Positions 1 through 9,775 of a stretch of 31,080 nucleotides of DNA are shown here, piece after piece. A model generated the notes under the pieces. The model was given only the letters and a program-made list of their open reading frames with translations. It did not search any database and was not told where the DNA came from. Made by a program: the position numbers and the translations under genes. Each line of letters starts with the position of its first letter. The first letter of the stretch is position 1. Where the stretch lies: assembly GCA_015501075.1 (NCBI GenBank), contig JADNYJ010000378.1:1-31080 (forward strand). The letters run 5' to 3'. This DNA is from Gymnopilus junonius (taxonomy: Eukaryota; Basidiomycota; Agaricomycetes; Agaricales; Galerinaceae).

Positions 1-728
1 CACCGTAAGTGATCCAAGGGAATTCCTTCTTGACTTTCTCCAAGAGATCGCGAGCGACGTTCAGACCTGCGTTAGCACCGTGTTGTGATTCAGGCGAGAA
101 TCGCATTGTAGCATAGTTGCTACAGAAATTCAGTCTTGCCATAATTTCTCGAGGGCATAAAGAGAAACGCACCTTCCGCCGGTCTTGGTATCCTTATCAT
201 ATGTTCCAGAGGAGTGCCAGGCGAGACGAAGGAGGACAGGTCCGTAAGAACCATCTGGAAAAGTTGACATTCAGTCTATCACCCTATGAAGACGATATGT
301 CTCGACTGCTCACCATCGTAGTTCTCAGCCTCGTCGAGGACTTCTGCGATCCTCTTGTACACCTAAGAATGTGTAAAGACATCAACATAGGGGATCGATG
401 ACGGAACCAACGTGCCTTTAAGTAATCTTCCTTAGTAGGCACGAAGTTGGTCTTGACCTTGGCAACCTGGAGACCAGACTTGACAGCGTTCTCCGCGTTG
501 GAAGAGTAAAAGTAGTACGTCAAGGCGCCGGCAGCGACAACTCCGAGACCAACGTAGAGCGTGGTGTTGGACGATTTTGCTTCCGGTGCGGGGGAGGGGT
601 GTAGTTTTTTCCGAGTACTTGCGGTTGAAGGTGGTACGGAAGGTGGTGCGGGGCAGTCTAGCAGCCCTACGGATAGGGTTGGCAGCAGCCGCGTTGCGAA
701 GAGGAGCGCGGAATACGCTGAAGGACAT
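1..728 (-). CDS. CCP1: Cytochrome c peroxidase, mitochondrial (5' part, cut by window edge)
   Basis: Haem peroxidase of the mitochondrial intermembrane space that reduces hydrogen peroxide with electrons from cytochrome c. Exons seen: 728-416, 362-314, 254-173 and 119-1, continuing outside the window. The N-terminus is rich in Arg, Ala and Ser (a presequence), followed by a short hydrophobic segment. The catalytic stretch [11 protein letters not shown] is present, with distal Arg about 130, Trp 133 and His 134, followed by [11 protein letters not shown] and the conserved HGANAGL. The start at 728 has a good AACCATGTC context. Two oddities: a run of six A (605-610 on this strand's complement) puts the presequence and the rest of exon 1 in different frames, and one A fewer joins them; and the first intron (415-363) starts with GC, not GT. 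Identity is secure; the frame break could be an assembly error. Confidence 0.9.
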
Positions 729-1621
729 GGTTTGAAAGGGAGGGAACGCCTGAGGATACAGGTGGTGGTCGGTGTTTAAGAAATGGGTGCGGTAAGAATT
801 GAGACAAGATCTAGAGCAGCACAGAGTTCAAATATTTGCTCGACCGCCTGTCGCCATTCTTCTACCGATTTCTACACGTTCCTTCTCCGCCAAAATTCAT
901 AATGTCGTCATCTCCGAGCTCACAATTCATCCAGCCATGGTCGCCATCTTTCAGGATTTTTTTGTGGTAAAATCACCAACTATCTTTTGTTTCTGAGCCC
1001 CATACGATAGCAAGCCCTGGACCACCTGTATTCCGTGTTGATACGAGATTTCTTCGCGAGTCAGCCAGCCTGCTCGAGCCCTTGCACATGTTCTGACCAA
1101 GTCCTGACTAAACACGGTGGAAGAGGCTCAGTCAGCCAATCATAACGCGGCGTTTTATCACGGGGGAAACCATTTCGGCTTTTATCGCCCAATGCCCAGC
1201 AGCGTGCTACTCGGGTCACGATCACGGCGGAGCATAGATAAGCTAAGCGCTGGACCTCCAAAGAGTCTGGAGAGGAAAGAGAGGATGTAACGGACGAAAT
1301 GTTCCCTTGATCGCTATACGTTATATATGTTTTCGCTATACTCCTTGCTTTCCCAGCTGGCTACGACTAGAAAGAAACTAAATGGGACACCTGACCCTCT
1401 TCCTGCGATCCATCACCTCCAATGACACGTTCACATGGCTGTGAACATCGTACTGAGGGTTCGAACACGGCAAATTCCAGAGTATTTTCAGTACTAGGTC
1501 GTCGTTTCATCCCTCCATTATTACAAACGGGCACTAACGCGACGCGCTTGTAGAGAAATAATATTGTACATTGCATAGGTATTATAAGTTCTCCTTGATG
1601 CGGATTGACGATCATTTCTAG
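729..1621. other. Intergenic, no supported gene
   Basis: This is the shared upstream/downstream space between the peroxidase gene (transcribed leftward) and the 3' end of the hydrolase gene. A 22-codon reading frame starts at 902 in a fair context, but it stops at once and shows no plausible exon to join. Nothing else is recognisable apart from two direct copies of GCTATAC near 1313-1342 around a TA-rich core. Confidence 0.5.
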
Positions 1622-3455
1622 TTATAGCTTGGATTGCCGCTTTGCCCGCCAAAATTTATGGTTTAAGAATAACGCAATATCTTCAGCTGGTGGAGAATGT
1701 TAGAAGCATCTTAACGAATGAAGGGAGAGTTACCTACCAGTTTCTCTTGGTTTTTCCTGGACAACCTAAGAAAAGAATAACAAGATCAGAGCTTGTGAGA
1801 AGTGGGCAGATAGGGGGATAAAAAAGCGTACCAGGTGTCCAGCACCCGGAATTCTAACATTCGAAGCATTCCTTGCACGCCGCCATACAGTCGATCGTGC
1901 AGCCTCTGGTCCACCAACCCTAAAGAAATTTGTAAACTTCCTAGTCCCAGCTTTGAGCAAAGCAAGGACCTACAAATCACTGGCCGAATCCTTTCCTCCC
2001 ATTATCCACCTCAGCTCGATTCTCTCGTCTAATGTCGGCAAGAGCTCCCAACCCTCATTCATGGACCGGCGTTCGTTAAATTCGCTGGCTTCCCAAGCAG
2101 GTTCACATTTTAGCCGCACCTCGCCGGTCTTTTCGTCTTTGTATAGTCCATATTCGACGTAGATGTCCAAGACTTCGGCGTCGAAGGCTTGGAAGAGAGG
2201 TGCTTTGAGGAAACCCTTTCTCGCCTCTTCTCTGAAATATTTTAGTTAAATAGGTTCCACGTTATTTATTCATTTTGAGATTAACCGACCTTGAAGGCCA
2301 AGAAGATCTTCGCCCAAGTGTGCTCAATATGATAGGGGAGCCTTTCTTCTTGTATGACACAGGGAAGAGCGTCGTCTCTAGTAAAATTATAGCAGAGAAT
2401 AATTTTGGGTAACTGATTCCGCACAGCGCACTATTGGAAAGAACGTCAATTCAACGACTAGTGAAACTAAAACAGGGAAACGTACGTCGCATCACCACCG
2501 AGCGAATGGCCTAAAGAAACCACATTACGGTCGGTGAAGCCATGCCTTACCCTTGAACTTGAAATAGAAGAAGGCAGACGCGATAATTGAATAGGCAGGT
2601 CTTTTCCAAATGAGTCTGCTCCCTCCGGAAGGTGATGAATGAGGAAATTTGCTATGTCGCGACCGTAATCTGACCTGTCGACTGCTTGGTGTAAGTACAG
2701 TGACGATAGATTAAAGGAAACGCGAAAAATATTGGATAGAAATTCTTACTTACTCGATTTTGGTAGATATCTGTCGTTTATCAAGCCAGCGTCTCCGTGA
2801 TTAACAGCTTCCAAAGACCAGATCTCTTCAATTCGGACTGAGGAAGAAGATGACTCCGTCATTTCTATGATATGTTTGAATGTAGGTTCCCAGATCTATA
2901 AAATAAATTGTCAGGAAATGAGCATTGCTGAACAGCCATTATACCAACCTCTTTATGGAACCCAATAGGATGCGTCGCGACCAAAGTAATGCCCTTAACA
3001 TCCTTCCCCTCTTCAACCGCACTCTTATTCCTCCGTATCCTCAGCACAGTACTCCAAAGTCCAATTTGCCCAACTTCAATGTTCGCCTTCGGATCAGGAA
3101 ACACCTTCTGTGACTCCTGCAGCTCCCAGAACATCTGCTCGACAGTCTGATCGAGCCACTTCTTCCTGTCCGCTTTCGCTGTCTTTCCTTTGAAGCTCTC
3201 AAGAGGAGGTACGTTGATCTTTCCGCGTGCAGATGGTGCCCGAGGAAATGCAGCGGGTAGAATGTGCACGGAAAGCGTGTGCGTGGATGTGAATGCACAT
3301 TTGCGATGGAGTACCTTTGGGAGGGGGTTCGGTAGGGGGACTAGGGTGGGCGGTTCGAGGAGAGGTGCAAGTTTCCGACGCGGGTTTACGGTTTGTTCGC
3401 CTCTAATTGGGCCAGGAGGGTATGGAAAGTGGGGTTTACCGGAGAGAGGATCCAT
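1622..3455 (-). CDS. Alpha/beta hydrolase with C-terminal SKL (peroxisomal)
   Basis: Alpha/beta-hydrolase fold enzyme of the fungal family often labelled toxin-biosynthesis (AKT2-like) hydrolases; the substrate cannot be told. Eight exons splice cleanly to 474 residues: 3455-2949, 2895-2754, 2681-2486, 2430-2290, 2231-1974, 1919-1832, 1765-1738, 1686-1622. Visible motifs: HPIGFHKE (about residues 162-169, the oxyanion-loop region, the family's HGTGFHKE), the nucleophile elbow GHSLGG (Ser about 276) and a late GAGH (His about 443, likely catalytic). The WSLEAVNHGD stretch is also typical. The protein ends in SKL, a type 1 peroxisomal targeting signal, which exists only if the last 51-base intron (1737-1687, with a CTAAC branch site) is removed. 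The start at 3455 is in a CAACCATGG context; the first 75 or so residues are a Pro-rich extension, so a shorter start cannot be excluded. Confidence 0.85.
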
Positions 3456-5667
3456 GGTTGGAGTAAACGGTGGTGCAGTTGCAGTTATTTCGAGCTGCCT
3501 GAGTTCTGACTGCGGCTTTCAGGGATCGAACGCTCGGTAGTCTATATCGGAAGGCTATACTCGGGGTAAAACCCCACAGAGAGTCCCGGATGCCGGTCAC
3601 GTTCAATTTCAGAAACATGCGAGGGTCCAATAACATGCAAAAGCCGGATTAAATAATTGCGATTCTGAATTTTAAAAGATATACGCTATAAAACAGGCTC
3701 AGCATTGTGGTTGCAGTTGATGGTGTAAGTATTTGGCGCACCTATGAGAAATTTGAAGGTGTAAGTGCCCTTTTTTCAGTAGATTACCAACAAATCGTGT
3801 CTCCTTTCCTCTGAAGCAGGGAAATTCAACGCCCCAAAGAGCTATGTAAGCGGGATGAATAGGAAAGTGAGGAACTGTCTGGAACTGTCAGTGTTAAAGT
3901 TATCGAAGTTAGAATTTAGATATTAGAAGCAGAGGTTGGCGCTTATCACGTGATGTAACCGATACGTGTGACTGTGACATTCCAGTTGACCCCCGGCGCC
4001 CGCTCAAGAGCTCCCGCTTGACTCCCGCCCAACTCCCGCCAAAATCTTGGCCAAAGCATTATATATATGCTCCGCCAAATGTTTGAACACGGGCATACAG
4101 GACCTCACCAAGAAGTTTAACCTTTCTGTTTATTCAATCAGCTCAAGACGAGGACGTACCGTTATTTGTTTTGAAGACTTTTCGCCTTGAAGAAATCCGA
4201 AGGTTCCACCCTCGAAAGTCGACATATATTACCTTATCGCAGGTTACATCCGGCATATATGCACCGATATTTTTTATATCCAATTAACGCGTTTTCAGCT
4301 CGAGCAAGCATCGGCCTTGAAGTTTTACTACTATATTTAACGAACTGCCAAACCTGAGCCTGCTCTCGCTTTGCATAAATTCCCCTTCGAAATTTCATTA
4401 GGACATCGCTACCTTTGGGCTCAATTGTAAGCCATGCACGGAGGGAGCAGACACTTATAATCTCAGGTGAGAAACTCTTGATCACGCCTTTTGCTTCTCA
4501 TCGTTAATACGGAGCTTCTCACCGACAACTTGAAGAAGGATCCAAGAAATTGGGGGTTTACCTTCGGCCACCCCGGGATTGGTTTCTGGAACTGTTCGTC
4601 CTATATGCTAGGCGATTTCTCGAAAGGGATCTGACCTCAAAAGAGTTATTTACCTCGTGCTACTTCATCCATGGGGATGGGTCTTCACAGTAAACATTTG
4701 TTTCTGTGCGTCTGTTCTACTTGACCTAAATGATTTTCTCGAAGGTTCTGCTATGTAATCAAAGTTTTGAGGCCGACTATATGACCAAGGTCTGGACTCT
4801 CAACTTCTTCTTATCATACAGTTACCTATAGACAAATGACATTGTGAGTGTGTCTGCCGCCCGTTGCACGGCCGAACTATCACAGAGTGAATTTACTCTG
4901 GACAGGCTTGTGACGGCCAACTCGAATCTTCTACGCCCCAAGTACCTGGGGCTACAATGGTCCGTGCCCCATTTCAACTCTCCTGGCACTCAAGCTTCGT
5001 CCACAAATTCGTCGCCGATCATGGTTTCTTCAAGTGGCGCAGGCGGGGATCGACCATTCGAGCAGTACCCACCATCTATTTAGACGGTGGAAGGGCATGA
5101 CGAGCATGAGGTTTTTAAATAGTTATCGACATTTGATAGATATGCCTGGAAGGAACGTGCACCTACGTGCACATGTCAGATATTCTGTAATCAACAAAAA
5201 CTCTATGGGGCAACTCATATAATCTCGGCTAGATAAAACACGGAGCCGCTGAAACCTAAGTTCTCTCTGAATCCGTCCACCACTACAACACCGCATTCTG
5301 CCAGTTTTTTACACACAAGTTCTTGATATCGGTGAGTGCTTTGAATGATCAAGAGATTTGATAGAAAGTCAAATGAATGATGCCGTCTGACAGATCCTTT
5401 TGCTATATTCTTACCGTTTACGTAACGTCCTGAGAGGTAGGCAAAAATGAAACGAAGTTGATCAGATCACTGACCACAGGTACCTTACGGTTCTTAATTT
5501 CCCCGGTCCATGTCTTTACCAATGTCCCCGTGAGTCTTTCGTTAGCCCGATCTCGAAATTCAGATATATGGAAGTGTATAGATGCTGTGCTGTTCTTGAT
5601 ACCCTCTTCCTACTCCCCTGGCTGTAGGACACTCTCAAATCTTAGACTGACCTCACGACGACTCGAA
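3456..5667. other. Intergenic, no supported gene
   Basis: About 2.2 kb between the 5' ends of the divergent hydrolase and P450 genes. It must hold both promoters. A TATATATA element lies near 4061-4068. Open frames here are short, unspliceable to anything I recognise, and lack conserved motifs. I see no repeats or transposon ends. Confidence 0.5.
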
Positions 5668-7952
5668 ATGGCTAGTATTCTATCGAGGGAGAATGCGTAT
5701 CCCATTGCTCTTGGCCTTGTGGCCATCCTGGCAGTTCGCATGATAGCGGGATGGATTAGGCGGCCAAAGTACTTACCTGGTCCTCCTCGTCTGCCTCTTG
5801 TAGGCAACCTCTTTGACATGCCGGAGTCTGAGTCCTGGGTTACTTACAACAAGTGGAAAGAAACTTATGGTAAGTGCATTAGTGAACTTCGTGGGGTTTG
5901 GCAGGTGTAAATCAACTGAGTGTAAATCAACTGACTGATAGGCGATGCCATCTACCTCGAAATACTTGGCAGCCCACTCGTCATCCTGAATTCCTACAAG
6001 GCCTGTATCGACTTGTTGGAGAAGAAGTCCGACATATATTCAGATCGTCCCATCGGAATTATGGCCAATATTTTGTACGTGTTCCAGTGCGTTAGCACAC
6101 CTGCTCTATGCTAAGAACGGGCGTTCTTTCAGGATGGGATGGAACAAGGCGGTGATGATGTCCCCCTATAACGACCGATGGCGTCGTTTCCGCAGGATTA
6201 CCGCTCAGTCGATGAGGAAGGATGCCATCAAACAGTTCCACCCGATACAGGAGAGAGAAGTAGCGCGTTTCCTCGGCTCATTATTGGAAGATCCGGACCA
6301 CTACATGGAGAATTTCCGCCTGTGAGTATATCCAATGTCAGCGCCTCGATGATGTAGTGGCTGAATAGTTACTCGGTGCAGCGCTGCAGGTCGCAGCCTT
6401 TTATGGAATGTATACGGTCTGCCCGTTGACGACTCGAATAATCCGGTAAGTTTCGGCTTGACGTATAGGAACCGAGCTCTCAGCTGACTGATAACTCCAG
6501 ATTATCACGACAACTGAAAAGGCAATGGAGATTGGAGTTTTTGCGGCGCAGCCAGGGAACTTTTTGGTTGATTTCTTCCCCGCATGTAAGTGCACCTATA
6601 TGGCTCATATGAAAACCCATTTCACTAAGTTACATCAAGTGCAATACGTTCCAAGTTGGTTTCCTGGCACAGGATGGAAAGAATTTGCCCGCAAAGGCCG
6701 TGTCCTTGCACACGATATGGCCGAAATCCCGTTTGCTATGACCTTGAAAGAAATAGTAAGATTCTGATAAGCGGACGAGCCGACTTTCCTCTTATCGTCT
6801 TTTTAGAAATCTGGTAATAACGAACCCTCTTTCACGTCCATCAATCTCGGAAAGAATGAAGATCCTGATATTGTTAAATGGTGCTCCGGAAGCATGCTTG
6901 CGGGTAAGTCTCATTTACCTTGATCTAGATTGTTCACTTAGTTTTCTCTGCAATAAATTAAGCTGGAGCTGATACGGTGCGTTCGTTTTTCGACTCTAAA
7001 CTACAGTCCAGGACTAATAAATAACACTTCACTTTAATAGAGCGTGGCGTCGGTGCATGCGTTCTTCCTCACCATGACTCTCTTCCCTGAGGTTCAGAAA
7101 CGTTGTCAAGCGGAGATCGATGCTGTTACTGGCGGTACTCGTCTTCCAGAAATTGCAGACCGTGATTCTCTACCTTTCCTCAGCGCGACAATGTGGGAGA
7201 TGATGAGATGGCAACCTGTCTCGCCCTTGGGTGAGATTTCAAGATGCAATTTTGTAAACCTGCTTCTCATTCCATGCCGTGTTATCATATAGCTTTACCT
7301 CACAGAGTGCTTAAGGATGACATCTACAATGGTAGAGTTGATATCCGTTTACCCATCCTCTTCAAGTGTTTAACATATTCTCTAGGATGTTTTATTCCAG
7401 CTGGGACGGTGATTTTGGGAAATACATGGTAATTACTTCAGACTATTTTTTGCAATTTTACCGACTACGCGATTCAGGGCTGTCGCAAGGGATCCAGAAC
7501 TGTTCGAAGAGCCTGATAAATTCATTCCAGAGCGCTATCTTCCCTACTTCGACAAGTCTATTCCTCATGATCCCGCCAAGCTTCCATTAGAACCTAATGA
7601 GTTTGCTTTTGGATACGGTCGACGGTGAGTAAGATAAAAAAACATGCAATTCATAACTCAATCCAGATTGTAGCATCTGTGCTGGAATGCACTACGCAGA
7701 GACTATGTTCCTTATTTCCATTGCTCGGGTCCTGTCTACCTTCGACATCACCAAGGTAAAGGATGCAAATGGCAACGACATTACTCCAGAACTCAAGTTC
7801 AATTCCTCTATCGTTCGGTAAGGTGGCCAGATTGTAAGTTTAAGGCGAAACTGACTATCTGCCTCAGAGAAACGCTGGAATTCCCTTGTGTAATCAAGCC
7901 ACGCTCTGAAGCTGCTCGGGCTTTGGTGCTGTCCAGCCTCAAGTCTATCTAG
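5668..7952 (+). CDS. Cytochrome P450 monooxygenase, 14 exons
   Basis: Membrane-anchored haem-thiolate monooxygenase of the fungal class usually annotated as O-methylsterigmatocystin oxidoreductase-like; the natural substrate is unknown. Exons: 5668-5869, 5942-6074, 6133-6321, 6382-6445, 6501-6585, 6640-6755, 6807-6903, 6963-6976, 7041-7230, 7293-7331, 7386-7428, 7478-7624, 7674-7817, 7868-7952, giving 515 residues with no stop. A hydrophobic anchor at about residues 10-28 is followed by the Pro-rich hinge LPGPPRLPLVGN. The I-helix AGADT (296-300) spans a 14-base micro-exon. ExxR is EMMR (353-356), PERY is at 408-411, and the haem loop FGYGRRICAG places the ligand Cys at 442. All key residues are present. 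The start ATG lies just before the anchor; the frame is open further upstream, but that part has no P450 character. There is no neighbouring biosynthetic cluster. Confidence 0.92.
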
Positions 7953-8185
7953 TTTTACTATTACTCTCTTCCTACATGCATTTTTATCTGTTATATTAGT
8001 GTTGTACATCTCTATCTAGATTAGCGTCAGCAGTTCTACAAAAATGGTTGTATCATAATATCTGGAAGCTGAGTTTTGTCAATGATTACGAATGGGACAC
8101 CGAGTTACACTGTTACGAGAATGAATGCGAAATTGAATGAGCGCTGAACCGGAGTGCATGTTACTATGTATCTGCTTACTACTAT
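7953..8185. other. Short convergent intergenic region
   Basis: AT-rich gap between the 3' ends of the P450 gene and the lectin pseudogene; it probably contains both polyadenylation regions. Nothing else is seen. Confidence 0.4.
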
Positions 8186-9466
8186 TCACGACGAGATAGG
8201 TGTTGTAGTCCAGATCTGGTTGAGAGCATTTGGATAAATTTCGTACATTTGCACTTGATTTCCATTGGTAAGGGATCCATCGGTAAGATCAAGGGCGAGA
8301 TCTGCAATCCAAAATACTGAATAAAGATCAGAGTCAAAAAAATTCGACGACGGACTTGTTCCTGTGAGGTAAATACTACTCTTGGCACCATAAGTGTAAT
8401 ACCACTCCTGAGCCGGTAGATTGGTGATACATTTCCAAATTTTCATTCCGACACCATCCGCTGGGTCTGAAAGAGAATCCAGATGAAGCGCGTCCAGTAA
8501 ACGAAAATATCCTTACGAGAGCCTGCATCTAAGCAATAAGGTGTTCTTGCTACCTGAACGTGTATACCACGCCCATGCTGTACGAGCCATTTTTGTGCAG
8601 GGGTCCCGTTGCAATCGTATCTGAGAGAGTTAGAACATCCATGATTAACTGAATAACGGCATAGAAAGTGGACTGCGCTCAGATTTGAACAGCTGTGCCA
8701 TCAGCATATTTAGCGCCACGAACATCAAGGCACTTGGCCGTATTTCCATTTGGATTCATCTGTACGGCATTCTCGGAAGCAGGAAATGTCGCATTTGAGC
8801 AGAATCTAATTGGAAAGGAGGCAGACTTATTGCATGAGGAACAAATATGTGAATGACAGAGCTCATGTCACTGTATAATCAACGTTGGTATTTAGACAAG
8901 CGTATAAGGGAGCCGAAGGCGGCGTTGACTTGGTCACTCGAAAGGTATTAGTAGGTGAAGGATTGTAGGACAAATCGCAATTATAGTTGTTGCAAATGAC
9001 TTCTTCACAAAATCCCGCTCCTTGCGTCAGGCTAGAATTGAGCCAGTCTGGAAAATCATATCTAGAAGGGGCATACCTTAGAAATTTTAGGGATAATGCT
9101 AACGCCGATATTGAAGTTACTGAGGTTCTTGGCGATATAGTAATGGCCACTCAGTAAATGTCAAAGTGTAGCCAGCAATAAAAACAGGTCTTCCCCCCCT
9201 GTAGGCTGTCCATGAAACCCAAATTTCGTTGTTCCGGTCCTATTAGCACTCCCGTTGTTGGCGTCTGTGTAGATGAAACCGTTCCACGTCTCTAGCAGGG
9301 ACTCCGTGAATTTAGCATGAAGGGAAAGTGTTGCTATCGATGTTCCGCTAATATAAATTGTGATAGAGGTGGGTCAGTTGTTTTTGATAGTGTAAAGACG
9401 ATTAGTGTTAGGGCTCGTTGCAGCAAGCAAGGAAGAAATATGATGGAAGACACTGAGAATACTCAT
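8186..9466 (-). pseudogene. Decayed secreted protein with ricin B-type (QxW) lectin domain
   Basis: Relic of a basidiomycete secreted protein with an N-terminal Cys-containing domain (YTIKNN, then GFIYTDANNGSA) and a C-terminal beta-trefoil lectin domain. Three QxW marks remain: AQKW, AQEW and NQIW, plus LDVRGAKYADGT and LTNGNQVQ. Several lesions are visible. A TGA at 9376-9374 sits where the family has the Cys of NNCP. Two 5' splice sites appear lost: ATGAGC at 8866-8861 and CTGAGC at 8682-8677, where GTGAGC would restore the frame each time. The frame around 9060-9210, near a run of seven G, cannot be joined by a normal intron. Two later introns (near 8499 and 8349, minus strand) still look intact. 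Several expected Cys of the trefoil are replaced. A functional gene with unusual splicing is possible but unlikely. This is a carbohydrate-binding module by family; nothing shows toxicity. Confidence 0.72.
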
Positions 9467-9775
9467 TGCGCAGGGAAATGACGATGCCAGTTATTGCTTC
9501 TTCTGTTATATCGTCAAAAGGCGGGAAGTTTCTGCTATCTGTACGTGAAACATTCTTAGTGGACGGAAAACGAAGCATAATCAAGTACGCTTGTATCTCA
9601 CCTTTATATTAATGTTTGGAATACTTAAATCGGACATTTTATCGAGGCGTAAATGCAAAGAACAGTCACCAAAAATAGCTCACATAAGTATCGGGCCGGA
9701 ATCTATTTGGCCAAAGCTCGTCATCCAAATACGATTTTCTTCACTTACGTCCTTAGAAAGAGGCGAACATTCTCC

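Noticed and set aside
902..970. Small + strand reading frame starting MSSSPSSQF
   Set aside because: Only 22 codons, no exon to splice to with a normal intron length, no recognisable family.
5458..5667. Upstream extension of the P450 reading frame to an earlier ATG
   Set aside because: The extra 70 residues lack P450 character; the ATG at 5668 directly precedes the membrane anchor typical of the family.
9315..9366. Intron that would remove the TGA in the lectin gene (GTCTTT...ATTAG)
   Set aside because: It would delete the conserved start of the domain and shift the frame, so the TGA is better read as a nonsense mutation.
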